11,068 nt of DNA from the NCBI GenBank assembly GCA_016926925.1, contig JAFGNQ010000437.1, positions 1-11,068 of the forward strand. The letters are read 5' to 3'. This DNA is from Candidatus Aminicenantota bacterium (GTDB lineage: Bacteria > Acidobacteriota > Aminicenantia > Aminicenantales > Aminicenantaceae). Shown here piece by piece: positions 1 through 6,620 of this stretch (positions are counted from its first letter, which is position 1; every line of letters starts with the position of its first letter). The notes under the pieces are model-generated. The model was given only the letters and a program-made list of their open reading frames with translations. It was not told the DNA's origin and ran no database searches. The position numbers were made by a program, and so were the translations under genes.

Positions 1-257
1 ACTTTGCGATTTTGTTCGATATTTGCCAGTCCGAAGAATTCTTGAGCCAGGACTTTGTTATCGTGGAGAAACATGAAGGTACTGCCCACAGTGCCGTGGG
101 TCTTGAGCTGGTCGAGGTAGAACACACGGAATCCTTCTATTGCCTTTTCAAAATCCTTTGGCGGTTTCACTGCGGCCGGGGTCGATCGTGCCCAAAAAAC
201 CAGGCAAATCAGAAACAGGAAGAAAACGATTGCTTTGAAATTTCGGGTAGGCTTCAT
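1..257 (-). CDS. Probable exported serine hydrolase, beta-lactamase fold (N-terminal part only)
   Basis: This gene reads leftward from an ATG at 257-255 and runs off the left edge after 85 codons. GGAGGG (268-263) lies 5 nt before the ATG and fixes the start. Residues 1-8 are basic and are followed by a hydrophobic stretch (about 9-23) and a polar stretch ending near PAA, a typical Sec signal peptide. The mature part has a helix-like stretch (KDFEKAIEGFRVFYLDQL), then a strand pair: GSTFMFLHDNKVL followed by AQEFFGLANIEQNRK. This matches the opening of class C beta-lactamase / D-aminopeptidase-like serine hydrolases, where a 'Vv.dGkvv....fG.Ad.e' segment precedes the SxxK motif. The SxxK, YxN and HxG motifs would lie beyond the window edge, so activity cannot be judged. 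The gene is divergent from the amidohydrolase gene at 351. Fairly sure of the gene, moderately sure of the family. Confidence 0.65.
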   Translation of the reverse strand, partial: MKPTRNFKAIVFFLFLICLVFWARSTPAAVKPPKDFEKAIEGFRVFYLDQLKTHGTVGSTFMFLHDNKVLAQEFFGLANIEQNRK

Positions 258-262
258 ATTTT

Positions 263-268
263 CCCTCC
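263..268 (-). promoter_or_regulatory. Ribosome binding site of the leftward hydrolase gene
   Basis: On the minus strand GGAGGG is followed by AAAAT and then the ATG at 257. It sets the start of the partial gene at the left edge. Confidence 0.75.
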
Positions 269-301
269 AAGGGTGGGGTTGAAAATTAAGTTGAACATAG
301 C

Positions 302-329
302 TTGACCAACCATGTTTTATAATTATATA
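302..329 (+). promoter_or_regulatory. Possible promoter of the amidohydrolase gene
   Basis: TTGACC (302-307) matches the -35 consensus at 5 of 6 bases and is followed after 16 nt by TATATA (324-329). A perfect TATAAT also sits at 318-323, but its best upstream partner, TTGAAC at 291-296, is 21 nt away. The region is AT-rich, and transcription from either -10 box would begin just before the ribosome binding site at 341. I found no convincing promoter for the divergent leftward gene in the same 93-bp gap. Confidence 0.4.
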
Positions 330-340
330 GATATAAAAAT

Positions 341-346
341 AGGAGG
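341..346 (+). promoter_or_regulatory. Ribosome binding site deciding the amidohydrolase start
   Basis: AGGAGG followed by TCAA and ATG at 351. It favours 351 over an in-frame ATG at 312, which has no Shine-Dalgarno and would put 13 residues ahead of the signal peptide. Confidence 0.8.
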
Positions 347-350
347 TCAA

Positions 351-1739
351 ATGAGAAGTTTCAGGAAACATTTGATTATACCGGCTGTTTCTATTCTGTT
401 TTTTTTCATGGCTTTTGGCGCCTTTGGACAGACCAAGAGGATCAGACCGGTTGCTGAGCATTTAGTTTTCAAGGCTAAAAGGCTTATCGACCCCTCCTCA
501 GGAGAAACAATCGAAGACGTATTGATCGAAACTGCCAACGGTCGCATCCTGAAGGTGACCTCTGCTCAAGGTTTTCGTGCTCCGGCCGGATTGACCGTAG
601 TGGATTTGAGTGATAAATATGTAATCCCCGGTCTCATTGATACCCATGGGCATCTCTTCGGCGGAATGACGACCCGGCACACAACTTGTGACATGCATGC
701 GGCTTTTTATTTGGCCGCGGGTGTTACCTCTGTCCGTTCGCCCGGGTCCATGGAACCTGAAGGCGATATCGGCTTGATGAATCGCATCAACTCCGGGCGG
801 TATTTAGGTCCGAGGTACTTCCATTCCGGCCCCTATGTCGAGGGCGATCCGGTCACTGTGGGATGGATGAATCCCGTAGTGACACCGGAAGAAGTCAAGC
901 TTAAAATCGACCAGCTGATAAGGAACGGAGCAACGTCGGTCAAGATCTATGCTTCCATGAAAGGGGATGTTCTCAAAGCGGCTATCGAACACGGCCATGC
1001 TTACGGGGTTAAAGTCATAGGTCACATCGGGGCAGTCACCTATAGAGAAGCCATCGCTATGGGCATCGATGAACTTTTTCATGGGATTTTGGCCATGCCC
1101 GATATCTTGCCCAAAGATATCGACCAAAAGGACTTCAAAAAAGTTATGAAGATCCTATCGGAACTGGATATGTCTGGATCAGAAATGTTGGATATCCTCC
1201 GACTGGCAGCCGAGCACAGGGTTGTTCTGACGCCCACGGCCGATGTCGTCGAACCTATGGAGTTGGCGCGCAATCATATGGAAGAACAAAAACAGTTTTA
1301 TACTCCGGAAGCCTGGGGAAAACTGCTTGAGAGAATAGAGAAACCCGTATTCCCGGACGGGGAAGAAATCTTGAGCAAGAACAAAGAGTTCATACGTCTG
1401 GCTCATGAGGCGGGCTGCATCCTGAGCACGGGAACCGATCAGGTGGGTTTCAGCCTCTTGCCGGGATTTTCTCTCTGGAGGGAAATGGAGATTTTCGCTG
1501 AAGCAGGACTGGCGCCGATGGAAGTGCTCAAGGCGGCCACGGTGAACGGGGCTTATGCCCTCGGGAGATCGGATCTTTTGGGTTCTGTCGAACCGGGGAA
1601 ATTGGCGGATTTTGTCGTTCTCGATGCCGATCCTCTCGAAAACATCAGTCATGTACGGCGAGTGCACATGGTTGTCAAAGGCGGGGTCGTTTATGAACCG
1701 GGGAAGCTGTTGACACCATTAATCGGCAAGTACAACTAA
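351..1739 (+). CDS. Secreted metal-dependent amidohydrolase
   Basis: A 462-residue protein of the amidohydrolase superfamily, in the branch annotated as imidazolonepropionase-like or prolidase-like hydrolases, which cleave amide or peptide bonds with a one- or two-metal centre. A Sec signal peptide is visible: basic MRSFRK, hydrophobic residues 8-23, probable cleavage near AFG-Q. Next come a small beta domain (about 35-90) and VIPGLIDTHGH, which supplies metal ligands H99 and H101. Other expected ligands are present: K198 in SVKIY (the usual carboxylated lysine), H225 in VIGHIG, H244 in ELFHG and D363 in STGTDQ. The C-terminus closes the beta domain with ATVNGAYALG, GSVEPGKLADFVVLDADPL and VVKGG. 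Length and ligand set are complete, so an active binuclear enzyme is likely. The substrate is not deducible; dipeptides or acylated amino acids are possible. The next gene lies 84 bp downstream on the same strand, with no clear terminator between them. Confidence 0.93.
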   Translation: MRSFRKHLIIPAVSILFFFMAFGAFGQTKRIRPVAEHLVFKAKRLIDPSSGETIEDVLIETANGRILKVTSAQGFRAPAGLTVVDLSDKYVIPGLIDTHGHLFGGMTTRHTTCDMHAAFYLAAGVTSVRSPGSMEPEGDIGLMNRINSGRYLGPRYFHSGPYVEGDPVTVGWMNPVVTPEEVKLKIDQLIRNGATSVKIYASMKGDVLKAAIEHGHAYGVKVIGHIGAVTYREAIAMGIDELFHGILAMPDILPKDIDQKDFKKVMKILSELDMSGSEMLDILRLAAEHRVVLTPTADVVEPMELARNHMEEQKQFYTPEAWGKLLERIEKPVFPDGEEILSKNKEFIRLAHEAGCILSTGTDQVGFSLLPGFSLWREMEIFAEAGLAPMEVLKAATVNGAYALGRSDLLGSVEPGKLADFVVLDADPLENISHVRRVHMVVKGGVVYEPGKLLTPLIGKYN

Positions 1740-1769
1740 TTCTGAAGCGTTTATAAAAAATGTCGATAT

Positions 1770-1798
1770 TTGCTATCAAAAAACTTTCAATCCATAAT
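1770..1798 (+). promoter_or_regulatory. Possible weak promoter of the M19-like gene
   Basis: TTGCTA (1770-1775, 4 of 6 to consensus) and CATAAT (1793-1798, 5 of 6) are separated by 17 nt. Transcription would begin about 20 nt before the GTG start. The gene may equally be read through from the amidohydrolase gene. Confidence 0.3.
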
Positions 1799-1813
1799 AT
1801 CGAAAATTGGAAA

Positions 1814-1819
1814 GGGAGG
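1814..1819 (+). promoter_or_regulatory. Ribosome binding site deciding a GTG start
   Basis: GGGAGG followed by CGCC and GTG at 1824. It places the twin-arginine motif at residues 3-4, as expected for a Tat leader. An in-frame TTG at 1770 lacks such a site. Confidence 0.75.
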
Positions 1820-1823
1820 CGCC

Positions 1824-2966
1824 GTGAAGAGAAGGGAATTTATTTCCAAGAGTTTGGGTGTTCTGGCCGGATCAACCTTGATGGGATTCGGAAAAACCGC
1901 CCATTCGCAGTCGCACTCGTTTGTTGAAGAAATCTCTCATGAGCGGGCGGGGCATCCGCTTTATTTTGACGGTATGACCTTTTTCCGCCCTGTGCGTGAT
2001 GACCTCAGGAATTCGGGCTTGAGCGGCCTGATTTGGGATGTATCGAAAGTCGAGCTGCTAGACGGAAAATTCGTAAGGCGGATGATTCCCTGTTTGAAAT
2101 CCATCGCTTCAGCCAACAAGCTGTTAAGGGAGAATGACCTGGGTCTTTTCCTGGCAACACGGGGAAGCCAGATCAAAGAAGCGCATCTCAACGGAAAGTT
2201 TGCCGTCTTCCTCCAATTCCAAAGTCTGGAACCCATGGCCGAAGATATAGGCATGATAGATATCTTCTACGAAATGGGATTGCGGGTTCTGCAAATGACC
2301 CATCATTACGGAAATCCGTTTGCCGGAGGATGCCTGGTAAAAGAACAAGAATGGACGGGCCTGACAGAGATTGGGGTACAAGCCGTTGCAAAGATGAACG
2401 AGTTGGGAATCGTACCGGATATCTCCCATGGAAACGAAAACCTGGTATTGGACGTTTGCCGCCGGAGCACAAAACCTGTGATCATCTCACATACCGGCTG
2501 CCGAGCTCTGGTCAATAATGCCCGCTGCGTGCCGGACTCCGGGATCAGGGCTATAGCGGAGACGGGAGGTGTGGTCGGGATTTTCTCTATGAGTTTCTGG
2601 CTTACCCAAGATCCGGTTCCAACTGTGGATTCATACATCCGGCAGCTGGAGCATGTCATCAAAGTCGGAGGTATCGATACCGTCGGAATTTCCAATGATT
2701 ATGATATTGCGGGGCACCTGGAGGCGGCTGCGTTGAACAACAATAACGATGAGGTGGCAAAAGCCTACTATCCTTGGTGGAAACAGCATGCAGGTGTATT
2801 GGGTTTCGATGAACTGCCCAAACATGCGGTCATTCCGGAGTTGAACGATATCCGGCGGTTCACCACCATTCAACATGCTTTGGAGAAAAGAGGCTTCACG
2901 AGCATTCAGATTGAAAAGGTCATGGGCGGGAACTGGGTCCGTGTCCTGACCGAATCCCTGGGTTGA
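1824..2966 (+). CDS. Tat-exported membrane dipeptidase-like protein (peptidase family M19)
   Basis: A 380-residue protein starting with GTG. The N-terminus KRREFISKSLGVLAGSTLMGFG is a twin-arginine signal (RRxFI followed by a hydrophobic stretch), so it is probably exported folded. The rest follows the M19 (renal dipeptidase) layout: YEMGLRVLQMTH (149-160), WTGLTEIGVQAVAKMNELGIVPDISH (177-202), VIISHTG (219-225), RCVPDSGIRAIAETGGVVGI (234-253), GIDTVGISNDYD (283-294) and the terminal MGGNWVRVL. H202 and H223 are 21 residues apart, exactly like the two zinc-binding histidines H198 and H219 of the mammalian enzyme. The N-terminal HxD metal pair is absent: YFDGMTFF (48-54) stands where DGHnD is expected. 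The bridging glutamate aligns with Q133. From memory, a bacterial M19 subgroup shares this FQ-type pattern. Metal binding and dipeptidase activity are therefore uncertain. Neighbouring amidohydrolase and serine hydrolase genes suggest a peptide-related role. Confidence 0.88.
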   Translation: MKRREFISKSLGVLAGSTLMGFGKTAHSQSHSFVEEISHERAGHPLYFDGMTFFRPVRDDLRNSGLSGLIWDVSKVELLDGKFVRRMIPCLKSIASANKLLRENDLGLFLATRGSQIKEAHLNGKFAVFLQFQSLEPMAEDIGMIDIFYEMGLRVLQMTHHYGNPFAGGCLVKEQEWTGLTEIGVQAVAKMNELGIVPDISHGNENLVLDVCRRSTKPVIISHTGCRALVNNARCVPDSGIRAIAETGGVVGIFSMSFWLTQDPVPTVDSYIRQLEHVIKVGGIDTVGISNDYDIAGHLEAAALNNNNDEVAKAYYPWWKQHAGVLGFDELPKHAVIPELNDIRRFTTIQHALEKRGFTSIQIEKVMGGNWVRVLTESLG

Positions 2967-2980
2967 GCCGCCCTGCTTCA

Positions 2981-3006
2981 CCGGTTTCTCTGGAAGAACA
3001 AACCGG
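2981..3006 (+). repeat. Inverted repeat after the M19-like gene
   Basis: CCGGTTT (2981-2987) pairs with AAACCGG (3000-3006) across a 12-nt loop, 14 nt after the stop codon. It could act as a terminator or mRNA-stabilising hairpin. There is no T-run after it, so intrinsic termination is doubtful. Confidence 0.3.
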
Positions 3007-3078
3007 GATGGCCGGCTAGGTTGGGTCAGGAGCTTCTATTCGCTTCATTCATCCCGTCAGGTTCGTTTGAGGGAAATG

Positions 3079-3108
3079 TTGACAAAGAGTGTCTCGAATT
3101 TATATAAA
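3079..3108 (+). promoter_or_regulatory. Probable sigma-70-type promoter of the first propeller gene
   Basis: A perfect -35 box TTGACA (3079-3084) precedes TATATAAA (3101-3108). The spacer is 16 nt if the -10 is TATATA or 18 nt if it is TATAAA. Transcription would start near 3113-3116 and leave a leader of about 120 nt before the ATG at 3233. This is the best promoter match in the window. Confidence 0.6.
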
Positions 3109-3120
3109 TTTAAGTGCCAT

Positions 3121-3193
3121 AAGCCGGAGTCGGACATTTGGAATCGAATCGTTTTAACGAATCCTTCAAAAAAGCCAGTCCTTTACCGGCTTT
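3121..3193 (+). other. Leader region with two competing hairpins
   Basis: The arm ACCGGCTTT (3185-3193) can pair locally with AAAGCCAGT (3171-3179; one A-C mismatch, 5-nt loop), or its CCGGCTT (3186-3192) can pair perfectly with AAGCCGG at 3121-3127. The two pairings are mutually exclusive. They lie between the probable promoter and the ribosome binding site at 3221. Whether they regulate anything is unknown; the local hairpin ends in only three T bases. Confidence 0.3.
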
Positions 3194-3220
3194 GCATTAT
3201 TAATGCGAATTATTCACAAA

Positions 3221-3227
3221 AAGGAGG
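3221..3227 (+). promoter_or_regulatory. Ribosome binding site deciding the first propeller start
   Basis: AAGGAGG followed by five T bases and ATG at 3233. It rejects the in-frame ATG at 3203, which would add ten residues before the signal peptide. Confidence 0.8.
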
Positions 3228-3232
3228 TTTTT

Positions 3233-6200
3233 ATGCTGCGGAATGTGAAGTATGGGCGGATTTTATTTCTTCTCATCGGAGCCCTGTTCATATCAGGGAT
3301 AGGGATTTCCCAGGGATCCGATGATTCGCAAAAGACATTATTCAAGAACATCCCCTGGCGGGAGATTGGCCCGGCATGTTTTGGAGGCCGTATCGATGAT
3401 ATAGAGGCCGTTATCGACAATCCCAAAGTCATCTTCGTGGCAACGGCCTCTGGAGGGATATTCAAAACGGAAAACAACGGCATTACATGGAAGCCGGTTT
3501 TTGATGATGAAGGGATCTCTCTTTCTATCGGAGATGTGGCCATCGCCCCTTCGGACCCGGATATCGTTTGGGCGGGAACGGGTGAGCCCAACGGACGGCA
3601 GAGCTCCTCATGGGGAGACGGTGTCTACAAATCTTTGGACGGGGGCGAAAGCTGGACATACATGGGGTTGAAAGGAACCCAGCGTGTGGGGCGCATCGTG
3701 ATCCACCCTCAGAATCCCGACATCGTATTTGTGGCGGCTCTTGGTCATCTCTGGGGACCGAACCCTGAGAGAGGCCTCTACCGGACAAAGGACGGGGGAA
3801 AAACTTGGGAGAATGTGCTTGAGATCAACTCGGATACTGGCGTAGTGGATGTAGCCATGGAAGGCAACGGCCGTATCTTGTATGCGGCTGCCTACCAGAG
3901 CCGGCGGCGGGCTTGGGGATTCGTTGGCGGAGGTCCGCATGGCGGGCTGTATCGGTCGCTGGACGGAGGTGATTCCTGGGAGAAATTGACAGAGGGTCTG
4001 CCGAACGGAGACATCGGCCGCATCGGGATTTCCATCTCCCCGAGCCACCCACACATCGTCTATGCCATTATAGAGAATAAAAACGGAGGAGTTTTTCGTT
4101 CCGAGAACCGTGGTGAGACATGGACAAAAATGAGCGGATTCAACCACCGTCCCATGTATTACAGTCAGATTCGTGTTGATCCCAAGCATCCGAACAAGAT
4201 ATGGGCTTTGGGAAGTCCGTTTTTCGTTTCCATAGACGGAGGGAAGACATTCAGCAGCGAGGGTACGGGAGAAAAGATCCATGTGGACCATCACGCTCTG
4301 TGGATCAATCCCAAAGATCCGGACCACATGATTTTAGGCAATGACGGCGGGCTCTACATGACATACGATGGATGCAAAAATTGGCACTTTCTGGACAATC
4401 TGCCTATCGGTCAGTATTACGCCATAGGAATCGATACCAGGACTCCTTACTGGATCTACGGAGGAACTCAGGACAACGGGAGCTGGGGTATTCCCAGCCG
4501 GACATACAGTAGACTGGGAATCATGAATTGCGATGTAGTTAACATCTCTTACGGCGATGGTTTCTATGCTGCGGTCGATCCTACGGACCACACGACCATA
4601 TACAACGAGTCTCAATCCGGGAGGCTCTATCTCGTCGATCTCACCACCAGAGAGGAAAAAGGCATTCGGCCCGTCCCGGAGGATCCCGGAGAGGAATACC
4701 GCTGGAATTGGAGCTGTCCTTTAGTCATCTCGCCGCACGACCCGAAGACGGTTTACTACGGGGGAAACAGACTTTTCAAGACGACGGATAGGGCACACAG
4801 CTGGGAGGTTATCAGCCCTGACCTGACCAAAAATCAGGATTGGAAAAAAATCCCTGTTATGGGACTCGTGAGGAATGAAGACACGCTCTCGCGTGATGAT
4901 GGAGTTTCGGACTACGGAACCCTAACGACGATCTCCGAGTCTCCGGTTCAGAGCGGCTTGATCTACGTGGGAACGGATGATGGAAACGTACAAATGACGC
5001 AGGACGGCGGGAAAAACTGGGCGAACCTTACACAGAAATTCCGGCTGCCCGGGGATCGCTGGGTGACACGCGTGCTGGCCTCCCATCATGGAGCAGGAAT
5101 CGCCTATGTTGCTTTTTCCGGTCATCAAGATGACGACTTTACCCCTTATATTTTCAAAACAACCGATTTCGGAGCCACCTGGAAGATGATCTCGAAAGGG
5201 ATCCCCGACGGTATGGTGGTCAATGCCGTTGCAGAGCATCCAAGAGATCCCAATCTTCTTTTCGCCGGGACGGAATTCGGTTTGTTCGCCACACTCGATG
5301 GGGGAACGAGTTGGATTCTGGCCGATGGCGGACTCCCTCGTGTTCCCGTGGATGACATCATAGTCAATGCGCGGGAAAACGATCTTATTCTCGGAACCCA
5401 TGGACGCAGCATTATCATACTGGACGATATCGGATTCCTTGAAGAAACCGAAAAGAGCGTACTGGAATCCGAAGCCTATCTGTTTCCGCCCCGTGAGGCT
5501 GTTCAGTTCTATGAAATGAGAGAACTCCCTACTCCAGGAGCTTCGGAGTTCTCGGGTCCAAATCCGGACTACGGAGCCTTGATTACCTACTATCTCAAGA
5601 ACGATCCTCCTGAGAGACAGGCGAAATCCGAAGAGAAGGCAGAGGAAGAAGATTCATCAGACCCGAAGCCTCAACAATGTGAGAAACCAAAAGTCAAAAT
5701 CGTCATCCTGGATGGCGACGGCAGTGTCGTTCGAGAGCTGGAAGGTCCGGACAGAAAGGGCATGAACCGCATCAACTGGGACCTGCGCTACCCTCTCTCC
5801 TTTGAAGCCAAAAAGGAAGACGAGGGATGGTTCGGTCCTCATAAAGGGCCTTTTGCGCTTCCCGGAGAATACACGGTTAAGCTCATAGCGCGGGACCTGG
5901 AACTGGCCCAAAAATTCAACGTCAAAGTCGATCCGCAAGCCAATACTGGTACCGAAGCATTGAAGGCCAGGTTTGAAGCCAGCATGGAAGCCAGTGAGTT
6001 GCAGCGTGCCTTCAAGGATGCACAGAAGGAAGGAGAGAAACTTGTCAAGGAAATGGATCGGCTGAAAAAAATGCTCAAGGATAAAGAAGATGTTCCTGAA
6101 GAGATATCCGCCAAGATGAAGGATGTGGAAAAGAAGTTCAAAGAACTGATCAAAGATTTCAAGGGAGGGTGGGGTGGACCCGAGTTTGAAATCATGGACC

Positions 6201-6406
6201 TAGCCGGTCAGCTGCAAGCCTCGACTTCGGCTCCGACCCAAGCCCAGTTGAGGAAGATCGTACAGCTCCGTGACAAACTGATCAAAGGCATCGATGCATT
6301 GAACGGCCTCATCACGCAGGATTTTGTGGATTTACAGAAACTCTTGGAGAGCAAAGGAATCCGGGCCGCTGTTGCCAAGCCTGTCGTACCACCAAAAAAG
6401 AAATAG
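3233..6406 (+). CDS. Secreted Asp-box (BNR/VPS10-like) beta-propeller protein, copy 1
   Basis: A 1057-residue protein with a Sec signal peptide (hydrophobic 9-25, cleavage near 26-28). Eleven Asp-box-like repeats (S/T-x-D-x-G-x-x-W) start at about 79, 134, 185, 242, 290, 333, 377, 517, 589, 643 and 687, indicating one or two beta-propellers of the BNR/sortilin-VPS10 type. Residues about 700-735 end the propeller with the motif GTHGRSIIILDD. A charged Lys/Glu-rich linker (about 793-817) precedes a FlgD-like Ig domain (about 820-900; GMNRINWDLRYP, LPGEYTVKL). The C-terminus (about 910-1045) is helical with a probable coiled coil (920-977). Such proteins are often labelled 'glycosyl hydrolase', but no sialidase FRIP motif is visible, so enzymatic activity is unsupported. 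Conserved blocks outside the repeats (NGRQSSSWGDG, RRRAWGFVGGGPH, KIHVDHHALWINP) may form the functional face. It is a tandem paralogue of the next gene. Confidence 0.92.
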   Translation: MLRNVKYGRILFLLIGALFISGIGISQGSDDSQKTLFKNIPWREIGPACFGGRIDDIEAVIDNPKVIFVATASGGIFKTENNGITWKPVFDDEGISLSIGDVAIAPSDPDIVWAGTGEPNGRQSSSWGDGVYKSLDGGESWTYMGLKGTQRVGRIVIHPQNPDIVFVAALGHLWGPNPERGLYRTKDGGKTWENVLEINSDTGVVDVAMEGNGRILYAAAYQSRRRAWGFVGGGPHGGLYRSLDGGDSWEKLTEGLPNGDIGRIGISISPSHPHIVYAIIENKNGGVFRSENRGETWTKMSGFNHRPMYYSQIRVDPKHPNKIWALGSPFFVSIDGGKTFSSEGTGEKIHVDHHALWINPKDPDHMILGNDGGLYMTYDGCKNWHFLDNLPIGQYYAIGIDTRTPYWIYGGTQDNGSWGIPSRTYSRLGIMNCDVVNISYGDGFYAAVDPTDHTTIYNESQSGRLYLVDLTTREEKGIRPVPEDPGEEYRWNWSCPLVISPHDPKTVYYGGNRLFKTTDRAHSWEVISPDLTKNQDWKKIPVMGLVRNEDTLSRDDGVSDYGTLTTISESPVQSGLIYVGTDDGNVQMTQDGGKNWANLTQKFRLPGDRWVTRVLASHHGAGIAYVAFSGHQDDDFTPYIFKTTDFGATWKMISKGIPDGMVVNAVAEHPRDPNLLFAGTEFGLFATLDGGTSWILADGGLPRVPVDDIIVNARENDLILGTHGRSIIILDDIGFLEETEKSVLESEAYLFPPREAVQFYEMRELPTPGASEFSGPNPDYGALITYYLKNDPPERQAKSEEKAEEEDSSDPKPQQCEKPKVKIVILDGDGSVVRELEGPDRKGMNRINWDLRYPLSFEAKKEDEGWFGPHKGPFALPGEYTVKLIARDLELAQKFNVKVDPQANTGTEALKARFEASMEASELQRAFKDAQKEGEKLVKEMDRLKKMLKDKEDVPEEISAKMKDVEKKFKELIKDFKGGWGGPEFEIMDLAGQLQASTSAPTQAQLRKIVQLRDKLIKGIDALNGLITQDFVDLQKLLESKGIRAAVAKPVVPPKKK

Positions 6407-6549
6407 AGCGGCCGCATTTCGTTGGAGCCGCGTGGTGTAGGTGGAGAGGTCTTGGACAAAAGCGTATTGTGCTGATCTCAACCTCTTGTCATTCGATCTG
6501 AATCATCACGCCAACGGTAATGCTTTCTCGATCGGAAAAAATTTGACAT

Positions 6550-6578
6550 TTGAATTTTTGTGGATTGAGATATATTAT
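6550..6578 (+). promoter_or_regulatory. Probable promoter of the second propeller gene
   Basis: TTGAAT (6550-6555) and TATTAT (6573-6578, 5 of 6 to consensus) have the ideal 17-nt spacing. A TTGACA at 6543-6548 is a better -35 match but stands too far from the -10 (about 22-24 nt). The start point would be near 6585, leaving about 36 nt of leader. It lies in the 214-bp gap between the paralogues, so copy 2 can be expressed independently of copy 1. Confidence 0.5.
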
Positions 6579-6607
6579 GAAATGGAGATTTCATCCGTGA
6601 ACGGTGC

Positions 6608-6615
6608 AAGGAGGG
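6608..6615 (+). promoter_or_regulatory. Ribosome binding site deciding the second propeller start
   Basis: AAGGAGGG followed by ACATT and ATG at 6621. The frame is open upstream to a GTG at 6441, but that extension has no Shine-Dalgarno, overlaps the promoter and would bury the signal peptide. Confidence 0.8.
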
Positions 6616-6620
6616 ACATT

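Noticed and set aside
12..305. Plus-strand open frame of 97 codons at the left edge
   Set aside because: It lies opposite the minus-strand serine hydrolase gene, which has a signal peptide, a Shine-Dalgarno site and a recognisable fold segment; this frame has none.
6408..6431. GCGGC / GCCGC inverted repeat and GCGGCCGC palindrome after the first propeller gene
   Set aside because: The stem is only 5 bp with a 14-nt loop and no T-run, too weak to call a terminator.
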